NCBI GenBank assembly: GCA_964598765.1
Contig: CAZRCZ010000004.1
Span: 1-64,000, forward strand
DNA length: 64,000 nucleotides
Reading direction: 5' to 3'
Source of the DNA: CAZRCZ01 sp964598765
GTDB lineage: Bacteria; Sumerlaeota; Sumerlaeia; MVZB01; JAJFLK01
Position 1 is the stretch's first letter, and the number at the start of each line of letters is the position of its first letter. Positions 17,406-26,463 of this stretch are shown here, in pieces. Below the pieces are notes generated by a model. The model did no database searches. It was given only the letters and a program-made list of their open reading frames with translations, and was not told where the DNA came from. The position numbers and the translations under genes were made by a program.

Positions 17406-18902
17406 TCAGGAATTCCGCGCCCAGTCGCGGGAGCGTTCGACCGCTTTTTTCCACTGGCCGTAACGCGCCTCGCGATCGTCGGATTTCATTTTCGGCTCGA
17501 ACGCTTTGCCCAACGCCCAATTCGCCGTCACTTCGCCGGTGTCCTTCCAAAACCCTACGGCCAATCCCGCAAGATAGGCCGCGCCCAATGCGGTCGTCTC
17601 GCTGACGACCGGACGCTCGACGCGCGCGCCGAGAATGTCCGCTTGGAATTGCATGAGGCCGTTGTTGACCGTCGCGCCGCCATCCACGCGGAGTTCGGCA
17701 AGCTTAACGTTGGAATCGGCTTCCATCGCCTCGACCAAATCGCGGGTCTGATAGGCCATGGATTCCAGCGTCGCGCGCGCCAGATGGGCCGCCGTGCTTC
17801 CGCGCGTCAGGCCGACGATGGTTCCGCGCGCGTAGGGGTCCCAATAGGGCGCGCCGAGGCCGACAAACGCCGGAACGAAATAAACGCCGTCGGAATCCTT
17901 GGCCTTGCGAGCCAGCGCTTCGATGTCGCTCGATTTTTTGATGAGTCCCAAGCCGTCGCGCAACCATTGCACCGCCGCCCCGGCGATGAAAACCGATCCT
18001 TCGAGGCAATAAACCACCTTGCCGTTCAAACCCCAACCGATGGTCGTGAGCAATCCACGCGAGGAAGCCACCGCTTTTTCACCGGTGTTCATCAGCATAA
18101 AACATCCGGTTCCGTAAGTGTTCTTCACCATGCCCGACTCAAAGCACCCTTGGCCGAACGTCGCGGCCTGCTGGTCCCCCGCGTCGCCGCCGATGGGAAT
18201 CGGCGCGCCGAAAAGTTTGGGATCGGTCTCGCCGAACACGCCGCTCGAAGGGCGAACTTCGGGCAACATCGCGCGCGGAATTCCCAAAATCGTCAGCAGT
18301 TCGTCGTCCCAATCCAATTTGTGAATGTTGTAAATAAGCGTCCGGCTCGCGTTGGAATAATCGGTCGCGTGGACCTTGCCGCCGGTCAATCGCCAAAGCA
18401 AGAACGTGTCAATCGTGCCGAAAAGAATTTCTCCCTTGGCGGCGCGTTCGCGGAGCTTGGGATGTTTGTCGAGAATGTGTTTGATTTTCGTGCCGGAAAA
18501 ATAAGCGTCCACCACAAGGCCGGTTTTCTCGCGGAAGGACGCCTCCAATCCCCGCTTTTTCAATTCGTCGCAAATCCCCGCCGTGATCCGGCTTTGCCAG
18601 ACGATGGCGTTGGCGACGGGCTTGCCCGTCAACCGATCCCACAGGACGGTCGTTTCGCGCTGATTGGTGATGCCGATGGCGGCGATGTCGGAGAGTTTTG
18701 CCTTGGCTTTCTTAATGGCAAGCTTGGCGGTCTCAAGCTGGGTTTTCCAAATCGCTTCCGGGCTGTGCTCGACGTGTCCGGGGGAAGGAAAAATCTGCGG
18801 AAATTCCTTCTGCGCCGAGGCTTTGGCCCGGCCGTTGTGGGAAAATAAAATGGATCGGCTCGACGTCGTGCCTTGATCCAGCGCCAACACGTATTTCGCC
18901 AT
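17406..18902 (-). CDS. glpK: Glycerol kinase
   Basis: 498 residues, full family length. FGGY kinase that phosphorylates glycerol to glycerol-3-phosphate. Motifs are the N-terminal phosphate loop [13 protein letters not shown], the substrate region [18 protein letters not shown] and [34 protein letters not shown] and the FGGY-signature-like [15 protein letters not shown]. The Arg in NQRET and Asp in GGDAGDQQ are the usual glycerol contacts. It converges on the PilO-like gene with a short spacer. A single-gene unit; no glycerol facilitator is adjacent. Confidence 0.97.
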   Translation of the reverse strand: MAKYVLALDQGTTSSRSILFSHNGRAKASAQKEFPQIFPSPGHVEHSPEAIWKTQLETAKLAIKKAKAKLSDIAAIGITNQRETTVLWDRLTGKPVANAIVWQSRITAGICDELKKRGLEASFREKTGLVVDAYFSGTKIKHILDKHPKLRERAAKGEILFGTIDTFLLWRLTGGKVHATDYSNASRTLIYNIHKLDWDDELLTILGIPRAMLPEVRPSSGVFGETDPKLFGAPIPIGGDAGDQQAATFGQGCFESGMVKNTYGTGCFMLMNTGEKAVASSRGLLTTIGWGLNGKVVYCLEGSVFIAGAAVQWLRDGLGLIKKSSDIEALARKAKDSDGVYFVPAFVGLGAPYWDPYARGTIVGLTRGSTAAHLARATLESMAYQTRDLVEAMEADSNVKLAELRVDGGATVNNGLMQFQADILGARVERPVVSETTALGAAYLAGLAVGFWKDTGEVTANWALGKAFEPKMKSDDREARYGQWKKAVERSRDWARNS

Positions 18903-18997
18903 TTGCGGTTCCTCCCCTAAATTTAGAATTCAACGAGGGGATCGTAGGTCAATCGGCGGACCACTTTCAATTCCTATTGAAAATTTGCGTGAGGCGC

Positions 18998-20962
18998 TCA
19001 AGTCCCGCCGACGCGCTTGAACTTCAGCAGATTCATCCCCTGAACTTTTTTCACTTCGTCCTCCAGAAGTTGGTCCCGGAGGTAATCATAGGCGAGGCAT
19101 TGGAAGACCAACGGCGCGTCGAGCCATTGGTTCTTGGGATTGATCCGCGTGGACGCGACGAAGAAAATTTCCCGCGTGTCGCCGACCGGTTGCGGCGGAC
19201 TGATTCCTCCCGGTTTAAGCTCGACGAGCGGAGCCTGCCACGCCAAGAGCGGCGCCGAGTCCTTCCAACCCACGTCTTGAATCCGGATCTGAATGTGGGT
19301 CCAAGGGGACTGCGCCATTCTTCGCTTGAGGGTTTCGATCTCCGCCGTCAGTGCGTCATCCCCTTTTTGCGCGGCTTCGACCAAATCATCCGCGAACGGC
19401 GTCGGCTCGGGGCGCGTGGGAAGCTCTCCTTTCGCGATCTGCTCGCAAATTTGATTGACGCCGGCGCGGAGAACTTCGGCCTCGCCCGCTTGAGCGAGCG
19501 TCCCCTTGAAGGGAATCACCGAAATCTGGACCACGCGGCTTTCGCGGATGCCCGTGGCGACGTCCCCCTGTCCTCCCGCCAAGGTCTTCATCGCGGCCTC
19601 CTTGGTCGAGACTTTGGACCATTCCACACGGTCGGTCAAAATTTGCCGGGCGTTGAGAAGCGCGTCGGCGATTTTGCCCGCCTGAACGAGGTAGGGATGA
19701 TTTCCCTGACCGCGCTTTTCCAGATCGCGCAGAATGGTTTCCCCTTCGATCCAGTTTTCGGTTTCCTGCTGGATCACGCTCACCTGCGGCTCGAAGCGGG
19801 CGTTCACCGCGCTGGGATTGATCCGCATAAGATCGTCGCGCGTGAGCTTGAAATCCCCGGCCCAAGCGACGGGAGCGGCGAGGTCGGCGTAGCCCCAAAG
19901 CGCCGCGATGTTTTGCGTGTAACGTCGCGAAGTCGTTTGATTGAGAAGGAAACGATAATAATGCGGGATTAACTCTCTGCCGAGCGCGAGGCGAATTTCT
20001 CCCTCTACGTCTTTGACGGGGGTTTTGGTTTCCTCCTTGCGCGAGACCAATTGGATCAGAAATACACCGTCGGCTCCGACGAAAACCGGACTGAGATCGC
20101 CCGGCCTTTTCAGCGCAAAGGTCTGATAGTCGAATTCGGCGACGTGCTCGCCCCGCGCGAATTCCGGGATCAAGCCACCCTGCGACGCCGAAGGGGCCTT
20201 GGAAAATTGCGCCGCCGCGTCCTCGAATTTCAATTCGCCACCCACGATCTTTCCCCGAATTTCGGCCATCTTATCCTGCGCCTCGCGCACCTGCGCCGCT
20301 TCGGTCATGTCGGCGACGGTCAGGTAAATGTAGCGGACCTGCGCGCGCGCCTTGGAGGAATACTTTTCCGGATGGAAGATGTGGTAGCGGTTCACGTCGG
20401 CGTCCGAGATGCCGGAAGCGGCGATTTGCGGCATGACGACCTGTTCCACCCACGCCGTCTCCGCCCCGGAATCAAGCAGACTACGACGCTCGAAAGCCGA
20501 GACGTTCCGCGCTTTCCCTTGTCGCGCCAACGACCGAACCGCCAGAAATTCCTCGACCGCTCCTTGGATTGCCTTCCACGCCCCCGGATCCCGCTTGTCC
20601 TCGCTTGCCAGCCATTGATCCACCGGCGTATGGACGGCGGGATTGCGCGACATATCGAGGTAGATGAGCGTATCCAGCGCGGTAATGGCCCCGTCGGCAT
20701 CCTCGGCCAGCACGACCTTCTGCAATTCCGCCGCCCGACCACTGAGCGCGAAATCGGGAGCCTTCTGTTTGCCGATTTTGGGGAAGAGCGTCCGCCGCGT
20801 CCGGGTGAGAAACCACGCCCCTTGGGATTGAACCGCTTTCTTGCTTCCTTGTTTGCTTCCGCTCCCGCTTCCCGCGCCATGCGAGGAGGGAACAGTCAGA
20901 AGGAGAAGGGGCGTCGCGAGATAAACGGCTCTTGAGAAGAAGGATATTTTGGAATGACTCAT
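18998..20962 (-). CDS. Periplasmic peptidyl-prolyl isomerase, parvulin (SurA/PpiC-like)
   Basis: About 654 residues with an N-terminal signal peptide (AVYLATPLLLLTVPSSHGA). A parvulin domain occupies the middle: QVRYIYLTVAD, then IVGGELKFEDAAAQFSKAPSASQGG, and VFVGADGVFLIQLVSRKEE. The N-terminal helical region and a long C-terminal helical region with a possible second, degenerate domain resemble SurA/PrsA-type foldases. The likely role is folding of outer-membrane or secreted proteins. The ATG at 20962 gives a normal signal peptide; the frame is open upstream to 21061. It is 95 bases upstream of glpK and divergent from pal. Confidence 0.8.
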   Translation of the reverse strand: MSHSKISFFSRAVYLATPLLLLTVPSSHGAGSGSGSKQGSKKAVQSQGAWFLTRTRRTLFPKIGKQKAPDFALSGRAAELQKVVLAEDADGAITALDTLIYLDMSRNPAVHTPVDQWLASEDKRDPGAWKAIQGAVEEFLAVRSLARQGKARNVSAFERRSLLDSGAETAWVEQVVMPQIAASGISDADVNRYHIFHPEKYSSKARAQVRYIYLTVADMTEAAQVREAQDKMAEIRGKIVGGELKFEDAAAQFSKAPSASQGGLIPEFARGEHVAEFDYQTFALKRPGDLSPVFVGADGVFLIQLVSRKEETKTPVKDVEGEIRLALGRELIPHYYRFLLNQTTSRRYTQNIAALWGYADLAAPVAWAGDFKLTRDDLMRINPSAVNARFEPQVSVIQQETENWIEGETILRDLEKRGQGNHPYLVQAGKIADALLNARQILTDRVEWSKVSTKEAAMKTLAGGQGDVATGIRESRVVQISVIPFKGTLAQAGEAEVLRAGVNQICEQIAKGELPTRPEPTPFADDLVEAAQKGDDALTAEIETLKRRMAQSPWTHIQIRIQDVGWKDSAPLLAWQAPLVELKPGGISPPQPVGDTREIFFVASTRINPKNQWLDAPLVFQCLAYDYLRDQLLEDEVKKVQGMNLLKFKRVGGT

Positions 20963-21361
20963 TTGCTTGGGATGATTTGCCGCACAGCTTTTCGTCGGCT
21001 GACTCTGATTTTCGCGGGATAAGGCCGGGAAATCAAGGTAGAAAGGCGAAAAAGGGGTCACGCTGAAGAATCTTTTTCAAACTACAAGCCGGTTCCGCTC
21101 TTGGAGTCAACCTCATTTGAGACAACCGAGCGGCGAGCGTGAGCGAGCGTCCGAATGCAATCATGAGGCGTAGTCAGCGTGCCCTTACGATTGCGGCTCG
21201 GATCACCCTCCAATTGTTGAAACCAACCCCGGCAAATTCCCTGATCTTGCGCCTTGACAATCGGAACCGGAAAAAGTAGAGATTTTCCCAGCTTGCTTCC
21301 CCAAAAACGGCAAGAAGACCGGTGTTGTGGACGTTCAAACTTGGTTAAGGAGACGTGGCCG
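20963..21361. other. Divergent intergenic region between the PPIase gene and pal
   Basis: No gene seen. It holds one candidate promoter toward pal, the pal ribosome binding site AAGGAG at 21347-21352, and a stretch at 21128-21200 (GCGAGCGTGAGCGAGCG, then ATTGCGGCTCGG) resembling another dispersed repeat at 45820-45900. Confidence 0.5.
21254..21282 (+). promoter_or_regulatory. Candidate sigma-70 promoter for pal
   Basis: TTGACA at 21254-21259, a 17-base spacer, and TAGAGA at 21277-21282 (3 of 6 to consensus). The position 80 bases before the pal ATG is plausible; the weak -10 keeps confidence low. Confidence 0.3.
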
Positions 21362-22519
21362 ATGAGAAAAAGAACGCTACTGACGGGCGCCGCCCTCTGC
21401 GCGATCCTGCTTCCCCTGACGGGTTGCCTTTACGTGGAGAACCGCGCGGCGGATCTCCGCGACATCTTTCAGTTCGGGGTGGGGGTCACGCACGAAAGCC
21501 CCAAGGGAGGCATTCTGCCCCCGTCGCTGGGCGTTTACGTGCAAGCATCCGAACTCCTCAACATCGGCGCGATCCATTATGACGGGGTGACCGCGGAGCT
21601 GGACGGACGCGGTCTCTTCGCGGGACCCGAAAGCCGGACGCAAATCGGTCTTGGCCCCTATCAGCTTCTCCGCATTGACCAAGATTACGACAACGGAAGC
21701 GAAAACTACTTCAAGAAGGAAGACAGCCTTTGGACCAAGCGGATGAATTCCAAGAAGATGCGGTCAAGGGGACTTTTTCCAAACAAACCCGCAAAGGAAT
21801 TGGATTACAAGTTTTGGGCGAATCCGTGGCATGAAGGGTGGCCGATCATGCATCGCGGCTGGCAATACTGGGAGAACATCGGCGTCCAAATCGCCCTATC
21901 CGAGCCGTTCGTCACGCATCATGGTTTGACCTTGAAATTCGGTTTTGATCCTTCTGAAATTTTTGATTTCCTGCTTGGTTTTGCCGGAGTGGATTTCAAG
22001 CAGGATGACCTGAACGAGAAGGAATTTGCCGAGGAGCACGCCGAGACTGCGCCTCCCGAGGGACAACCACCGTCGCCTCAAGCCGTGGCCGCTCCGGCTC
22101 CGGCTCCCGCCGCTGGCCCGAAGAGCGAAAACCTGCCGGTCAGCGCGCCGGTCGAGGGACCCCGTCCCAATAAGTTAAAGCCCGCGGTGGACATGCTCAT
22201 CATTTACTTTGATTACGACAAATCCAACATCCGTCCCGATCAGATGGAGCGCCTTGAGAAGGACCTCAAATATCTCAAGGATCATCCCGAAGTGAAGGTC
22301 CAGATCGAGGGGAATTGCGACGAGCGGGGAACGACCGAATATAACCTCGCGCTCGGCGAACGTCGCGCCAAGACTGTTCTGGAGTATTTGACCAAGAACG
22401 GCATCGCCGCCGACCGCCTGCGCGTCCTGAGCAAGGGCGAAGAAAACCCCGCCGATCCGGGTCACACCGAGGAAGCATGGGGAAAGAATCGGCGGGATGA
22501 GTTCATGATCTTTGAGTGA
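21362..22519 (+). CDS. pal: Peptidoglycan-associated OmpA-type lipoprotein (Pal-like)
   Basis: 385 residues. Signal peptide with lipobox LTGC at about residue 20. An N-terminal domain of about 200 residues is not recognised, and may relate to an exosortase- or lipoprotein-type barrel-like region. A Pro/Ala linker follows (about 225-265). The C-terminal OmpA domain (about 280-385) has IIYFDYDKSNIRPDQ, the peptidoglycan-binding motif NCDERGTTEYNLALGERRA, then RVLSKGEENPADPGHTEEAWGKNRR in the usual order. It anchors outer membrane to peptidoglycan. The start is set by AAGGAG 9 bases upstream. Most Pal proteins are about 170 residues, so the N-terminal extension is unusual. No tol genes are adjacent. 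Confidence 0.85.
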   Translation: MRKRTLLTGAALCAILLPLTGCLYVENRAADLRDIFQFGVGVTHESPKGGILPPSLGVYVQASELLNIGAIHYDGVTAELDGRGLFAGPESRTQIGLGPYQLLRIDQDYDNGSENYFKKEDSLWTKRMNSKKMRSRGLFPNKPAKELDYKFWANPWHEGWPIMHRGWQYWENIGVQIALSEPFVTHHGLTLKFGFDPSEIFDFLLGFAGVDFKQDDLNEKEFAEEHAETAPPEGQPPSPQAVAAPAPAPAAGPKSENLPVSAPVEGPRPNKLKPAVDMLIIYFDYDKSNIRPDQMERLEKDLKYLKDHPEVKVQIEGNCDERGTTEYNLALGERRAKTVLEYLTKNGIAADRLRVLSKGEENPADPGHTEEAWGKNRRDEFMIFE

Positions 22520-22564
22520 ATTCGTTAGCCGCTAAAGAACGCAAAGATCACAAAGGAAGAAAAG

Positions 22565-22596
22565 GGGCGGCCAACTTTGGCCGCCCTAAATTTTTT
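22565..22596 (+). terminator. Intrinsic terminator after pal
   Basis: Perfect GC-rich stem GGGCGGCCA (22565-22573) and TGGCCGCCC (22578-22586) with a four-base loop, followed by TAAATTTTTT. It lies 45 bases after the pal stop. Confidence 0.88.
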
Positions 22597-22667
22597 ACAG
22601 TGTTCAAGACTGCGCACTTGATCAATTTCTCAGATTCGAGCGAGAATTGCTCTCGAGGACGAAACCA

Positions 22668-22949
22668 ATGACGCATTTCCCCACGCCGCCGGAAACCGTT
22701 CGCTCACTCAAAGAACCCCTGCGTCGGGTCCGAAAGGGCTAGAGGGTCATCTTGGACCGGAACGGCAAGCCGCTGGCCGCGCTCATCACTCCCAAGGAAG
22801 CGAAACTGTTGGAGCGGCTACTTCAAGAACAAGAAGATCGGATGGACAATGCCGCCGCCGACCGAGCGTTGGCGGATATGAAAGCCCGAGGAGAAAAGCC
22901 GATACCTTGGGAAGAAGTGGAAAGGCTTTTAGACCGTTTGAAGGGTTGA
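22668..22949 (+). pseudogene. Phd/YefM-type antitoxin gene interrupted by an amber codon
   Basis: The frame from ATG 22668 reads through 24 codons (MTHFPTPPETVRSLKEPL...RRVRKG), meets TAG at 22740-22742, and continues in the same frame as RVILDRNGKPLAALITPKEAKLLERL to TGA 22947. In this antitoxin family the matching stretch is usually G-E-x-V-I-x-x-x-G-K-P-x-A-x-L, so the TAG most simply replaces GAG (Glu). The C-terminal DRALADMKARGEKPIPWEEV is typical of the family. A shortened product could start at TTG 22752 (65 residues) but would lose the DNA-binding half. The toxin gene follows after 3 bases. Confidence 0.65.
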
Positions 22950-22952
22950 GAC

Positions 22953-23210
22953 TTGCCGTAGTCCGTCCTCGTCGAACCCGCCGCCGTCCGTCATTTGGAA
23001 AAGCTCCCCGATTTAGTCCGCGAGAGAATCCGGCTCAGGATTCGAAACCTCGCGGAAAATCCCCGTCCCCCCGGCGCGAAAAAGATGATGGGCAGGGAGA
23101 ACCGCTGGCGTCTTCGTGTCGGCGACTATCGGATCATTTACGAAATCCACGACAAGCGGCTCGTTGTGTTGGTTGTGGAGATAGGCCATCGGCGCGAGAT
23201 TTACCGTTAA
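22953..23210 (+). pseudogene. RelE/ParE-type toxin gene with an amber codon at position 3
   Basis: RelE-fold mRNA interferase or gyrase-type toxin. TTG at 22953 is followed by CCG and then TAG (22959-22961), and the same frame continues SVLVEPAAVRHLEKLPDLVRERI, RIRNLAENPRPPGAKKM, then WRLRVGDYRIIYEI and VLVVEIGHRREIYR, the standard RelE ending. A typical N-terminus would be M-P-Y-S-V, so TAG most simply replaces a Tyr codon. The next possible start, TTG 22995, gives 71 residues lacking the first beta strand. The catalytic-face residues (Lys/Arg around GRENRWRLR, Tyr near the end) are retained. Confidence 0.6.
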
Positions 23211-23238
23211 GCCGAGCGACTTCCCTCCGGGGAACTCT

Positions 23239-24540
23239 CTACAACGTCCAACCCGCGCGATATTCCCGGCGGAGCAATTTTTCCGCCTCCGGACAATTGA
23301 CGGCTTGGAGTTTTGCCGCGTTCCATTCCAATTTTTTTCCGGTCCGATAGGAGACATTGCCGAGCAAGACCGTCTCGGTCAAGGGACCGGAATAGCCGAA
23401 ATTGCAGGTCGTCGGCGCGCCGGTTTTGCAGGCGTTAATCCATTCCTTGTGATGGCCGATGGAGGACGGAATCGAGCGCGCCGGAGGCTTGAAATCGGCG
23501 AAATTCGCCTCGGGCAAAAGCCGATATTCATCGTAGTTGGCCAGCATCATTCCTTTGGCTCCGACAAAAAGGACGCCGCTGTCCCACGCCTTGATTTTCT
23601 TTTCCGCCAAGATCGGCGGCTTGGCCTCGTCATCGTGCCAAGTCAATTCGAGCGGAGGCTGATCTCCCCGCGCGGGGAAGGTCCAGCGGATGCTCAAATT
23701 GCGTCCCGCCGTCTGCGGGTCCACCGGCGGACCCTGCGCCTCGACGGTCAAGGGATAGCGCAGATTCAACGCCCAAAACGGAAGGTCAATGTAGTGGCAA
23801 CCCATGTCGGCCAGCGTGCCGCCGCCGAAATCCCACCATCGCCGCCACTCCTGCGGGAGGTACACCGGATCGTAGGGACGCTCCGGCGCGGGGCCGAGCC
23901 ATAAATCCCAATGAAGGTTCGAGGGAACAGGGACGGGCGTCCGGCTGGGGTCCTTGGAATGCGCCCAGTTTTTTCCGACCCAAACGTGGACCGCGCTCAC
24001 CGGACCAATGGCCCCGGATTGAATGATCTCCACGACGCGGCGGTAATTTTCACCCGCGTGAATCTGCGTTCCCAACTGCGTGGCGACTTTCATTTTGCGG
24101 GCGAGATCGGTCAGGAATCGTGCCTCATGGACGTCGTGGGTCAGCGGTTTTTCGCAATAGACGTGCTTGCCGAGCCGCATCGCCCATGCCGCCGCAGGGG
24201 CGTGCGTGTGATCTGGCGTCCCGATGACGACCGCGTCAATGTCGTTCTGTTCGAGCAATCTGCGGAAGTCGTTGTAGGTCTTGGCTTGGGGGAATTTCTG
24301 CGCGGCGGCCGAGAGATAGTTGTCGTCAATGTCGCACAGCGCGACGATGTTCTCGCCGCTGACTTCCTTCAAGTCCTCGGCGGCGCGATGCGCCGTGCCG
24401 ATCATGCCGATGTTCAGTTTTTCGTTCGGAGAAATCCGTTTGGGAGGGGTTTGACACCCCTCCAATCCCCAGACGGACAGCGCCGCGCCGGTCACGCCGG
24501 CACGGCGGAGAAATTCACGGCGGTTCAGGTTTTGCAACAT
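23239..24540 (-). CDS. Gfo/Idh/MocA family oxidoreductase with Tat lipoprotein signal
   Basis: 433 residues. The N-terminus NRREFLRRAGVTGAALSVWGLEGC combines a twin-arginine motif with a possible lipobox cysteine, so the enzyme is probably exported folded with cofactor and perhaps lipid-anchored. The Rossmann domain has IGMIGTAHRA (the usual GxGxxG is altered to GTAHRA), IVALCDIDDNYL and the family signature CEKPLTHDVHEARFL. A C-terminal GFO-type domain follows with DMGCHYIDLPFWAL. Such exported oxidoreductases act on sugars or polyols and are abundant in planctomycete-like bacteria. The start at 24540 has AAGGA about 9 bases upstream. Confidence 0.9.
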   Translation of the reverse strand: MLQNLNRREFLRRAGVTGAALSVWGLEGCQTPPKRISPNEKLNIGMIGTAHRAAEDLKEVSGENIVALCDIDDNYLSAAAQKFPQAKTYNDFRRLLEQNDIDAVVIGTPDHTHAPAAAWAMRLGKHVYCEKPLTHDVHEARFLTDLARKMKVATQLGTQIHAGENYRRVVEIIQSGAIGPVSAVHVWVGKNWAHSKDPSRTPVPVPSNLHWDLWLGPAPERPYDPVYLPQEWRRWWDFGGGTLADMGCHYIDLPFWALNLRYPLTVEAQGPPVDPQTAGRNLSIRWTFPARGDQPPLELTWHDDEAKPPILAEKKIKAWDSGVLFVGAKGMMLANYDEYRLLPEANFADFKPPARSIPSSIGHHKEWINACKTGAPTTCNFGYSGPLTETVLLGNVSYRTGKKLEWNAAKLQAVNCPEAEKLLRREYRAGWTL

Positions 24541-24885
24541 GATGGGTCCTTTCCTTCGGCGAATCGAATTGGCGGCCTCCCGCCGATTCAGCGGATTGTA
24601 GGGAAAGGTCCGCGACAAGGCAATTCTCTATATCTGAGGCGGAGGCGCGGAGAAGAAGTTCCGTTTTACTCCGCGTTCTCCGCGTCTCGGCGATTCCGTG
24701 TGAGATTCTGAGCGCAACGCGAAGTTTTTGCGGTAACGCCGGAACATTCGTGAGCGGATGCGGCAGAGCGCACTTCGCCCTGTCAATCCCGTGAATCCTG
24801 TCGGTTGATGTATTGAAGTTGAGTTCTCCATGACATATCCTCCGCCGCGTGGCATAATCCAACGGGCGCATGAGGAAATCGCGGA
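24541..24885. other. Divergent intergenic region with repeat-like segments
   Basis: No gene seen. It carries short dispersed-repeat segments: 24641-24697 (GCGGAGAAGAA and CCGCGTTCTCCGCGTCTCGGCG, partly inverted) and 24779-24807 (CTGTCAATCCCGTGAATCCTGTC). Promoters for both flanking genes must lie here but none stands out. Confidence 0.45.
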
Positions 24886-26292
24886 ATGAAGATTCAACAG
24901 CAATATTGCCGCAGGAAGATTCGATGGACGGGGATGGGAGCATGGGCGGCGTGGCTCGCGCTTGGATTAGCGGGATGCCAAATTCCGAATTTCTCGCTCG
25001 GCCCATCCTTGAAATTGGGCGCGGGGGAATCGGCGGAGCTTCGGGTCCGGCTGAAACAGGGCCTTCGGCAGATGATCGAGGTGGAGGCGGCGGAGATCAC
25101 TTCCCCCGGAGCGGAGCTTTCCTTTTCCTCCAACGAAATCATTCTTCCTCCGATTTATCTTCATCCGTCCGGCGCGACGACGGATGCCGCCAAGAAGGCT
25201 TTTGCCGGACGGCTTTGGAGCGCGAGTTGGCCGGTTGCCGAGGATTCCCTTTTGAAAGTGGTGAATTACGGACCCGGGGCGGTGACGTTGGCCCACGTTG
25301 GGGTTGAGCATGGCGGCGAGACCGCAATTTACAAAAAAAGCAGGGAACATCTTCCCTTTCCGCCGACCGCATGGAGCGATCTGAACGACGCGCTGACCAA
25401 GGGACGGCTGGAGGGGATCGAAGACCCTCGCGCGCTCTCGCAACTTTCCGCCGTCGGCGATTGGAGCGCGCAACGCCGCCGTCGTCAGGCGTTTGATCTG
25501 ATTTCCGGGCTCCCGCTCGGCATCCGGCTGACGGAACCGCTGGAAGGGGACGTCGAAATCCGAAGTTGTCTCTTCGAGTCGCGCGGCGCGGTGATCGGAT
25601 TTTCGCGTCCCGATCGCTCGGCGTGGAAGCCACTGGGGCCGGGATGGTTTCCGGCGGCGGGAGAAGGACGATGGGATTTGTTGGCGCGTCTGCGTCCGGT
25701 TCCGCGCGGGTTCGTGGTCCGCAAACCGCTTCGGGCGTTGGCGCTTTATCTTGGCGCGCCCGCCAACGCGGACCAAATTCTTGGCAAAGACGCGGTCAAA
25801 AATGAGGCTTCGGCTCAGGGGAAACTTTATCGGATTGATTCACCGGAACCGATCGGAGTGATGCGTTGGGACCATCTGACGCCGGAGGGACAATGGGTCG
25901 AGTTTCGCTTCGATCCCCCCCAGCCGCCGGGCGATTTCGTCCTCGAATTGCTGACGCTTCAGGGCGCTCCGGCGTGGCTGGTTTGGAACAGGGAACGGCA
26001 TCGCGCTCCCGGCGAGGAATGGGACGATCTCTTTGAAAGCTTAATCGGGCTGGAAGTCCCGCCGGACGAAAAGGCGAACGCCTCCTCCGAACCGCAGAAG
26101 GAGAGCGCCATCCCGATTCGTGCGCGGGTCACCGGATCGGCGGGGCGCATCGAACGCCTAGCCGGCCCCGACCCCGCGCCGAAAGAATTCAAGCCGAAGT
26201 TGGACGGGAGAGAAATGATCTTCGAGGCGAATCTGAAGCCGGGGGAAACGGAAATTTTCCGTTTGCGGGATTACGCAGAGGCAAGCCAATAG
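24886..26292 (+). CDS. Uncharacterised lipoprotein
   Basis: 468 residues. Basic N-terminus and hydrophobic segment ending in lipobox LAGC at residue 31. The remainder has no transmembrane segment. It looks like several beta-rich domains, with SAELRVRLKQGLRQMIEVEA, ILPPIYLHPSGAT, LLKVVNYGPGAVTLAHVGVEHGGE split across the first third, and WVEFRFDPPQPPGDFVLELL later. I recognise no family. It could be an extracytoplasmic carbohydrate- or protein-binding protein, but that is only inference. The gene is alone on its strand. Confidence 0.65.
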   Translation: MKIQQQYCRRKIRWTGMGAWAAWLALGLAGCQIPNFSLGPSLKLGAGESAELRVRLKQGLRQMIEVEAAEITSPGAELSFSSNEIILPPIYLHPSGATTDAAKKAFAGRLWSASWPVAEDSLLKVVNYGPGAVTLAHVGVEHGGETAIYKKSREHLPFPPTAWSDLNDALTKGRLEGIEDPRALSQLSAVGDWSAQRRRRQAFDLISGLPLGIRLTEPLEGDVEIRSCLFESRGAVIGFSRPDRSAWKPLGPGWFPAAGEGRWDLLARLRPVPRGFVVRKPLRALALYLGAPANADQILGKDAVKNEASAQGKLYRIDSPEPIGVMRWDHLTPEGQWVEFRFDPPQPPGDFVLELLTLQGAPAWLVWNRERHRAPGEEWDDLFESLIGLEVPPDEKANASSEPQKESAIPIRARVTGSAGRIERLAGPDPAPKEFKPKLDGREMIFEANLKPGETEIFRLRDYAEASQ

Positions 26293-26376
26293 ATGAAGAT
26301 AGTCAAAAAGCCACGGAATTTGAGGGCGGCGATGTAAGATTTCAAGTTCGTTGTTCTGTTCCATCTCGTCGAAAAA

Positions 26377-26454
26377 ATCCGTGCGATCCGTGCGTGTCCG
26401 CGTCCAAATTGATTTGGAAGAAATTTGGACACGGATTGACACGGACAAACACGG
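26377..26454. repeat. Inverted repeat, ACACGGATTGACACGG family
   Basis: Left segment 26377-26410 (ATCCGTGCGATCCGTGCG...GTCCAAATT) and right segment 26421-26454 (AAATTTGGACACGGATTGAC...) are imperfect inverted copies; the innermost GTCCAAATT/AAATTTGGAC part is exact. It lies between convergent genes. Confidence 0.65.
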
Positions 26455-26463
26455 AGAAAGAAA

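Noticed and set aside
17393..17408. Small hairpin TGAGAG-GGAT-CTCTCA as a terminator between the PilO-like gene and glpK
   Set aside because: It contains the glpK stop codon and has no T-run on either strand.
1492..22961. General TAG recoding in this organism
   Set aside because: Several well-defined genes (Hsp70, DUF2203 protein, histidine kinase at 49301, pseudouridine synthase, 56617 membrane protein) end at TAG at expected family lengths.
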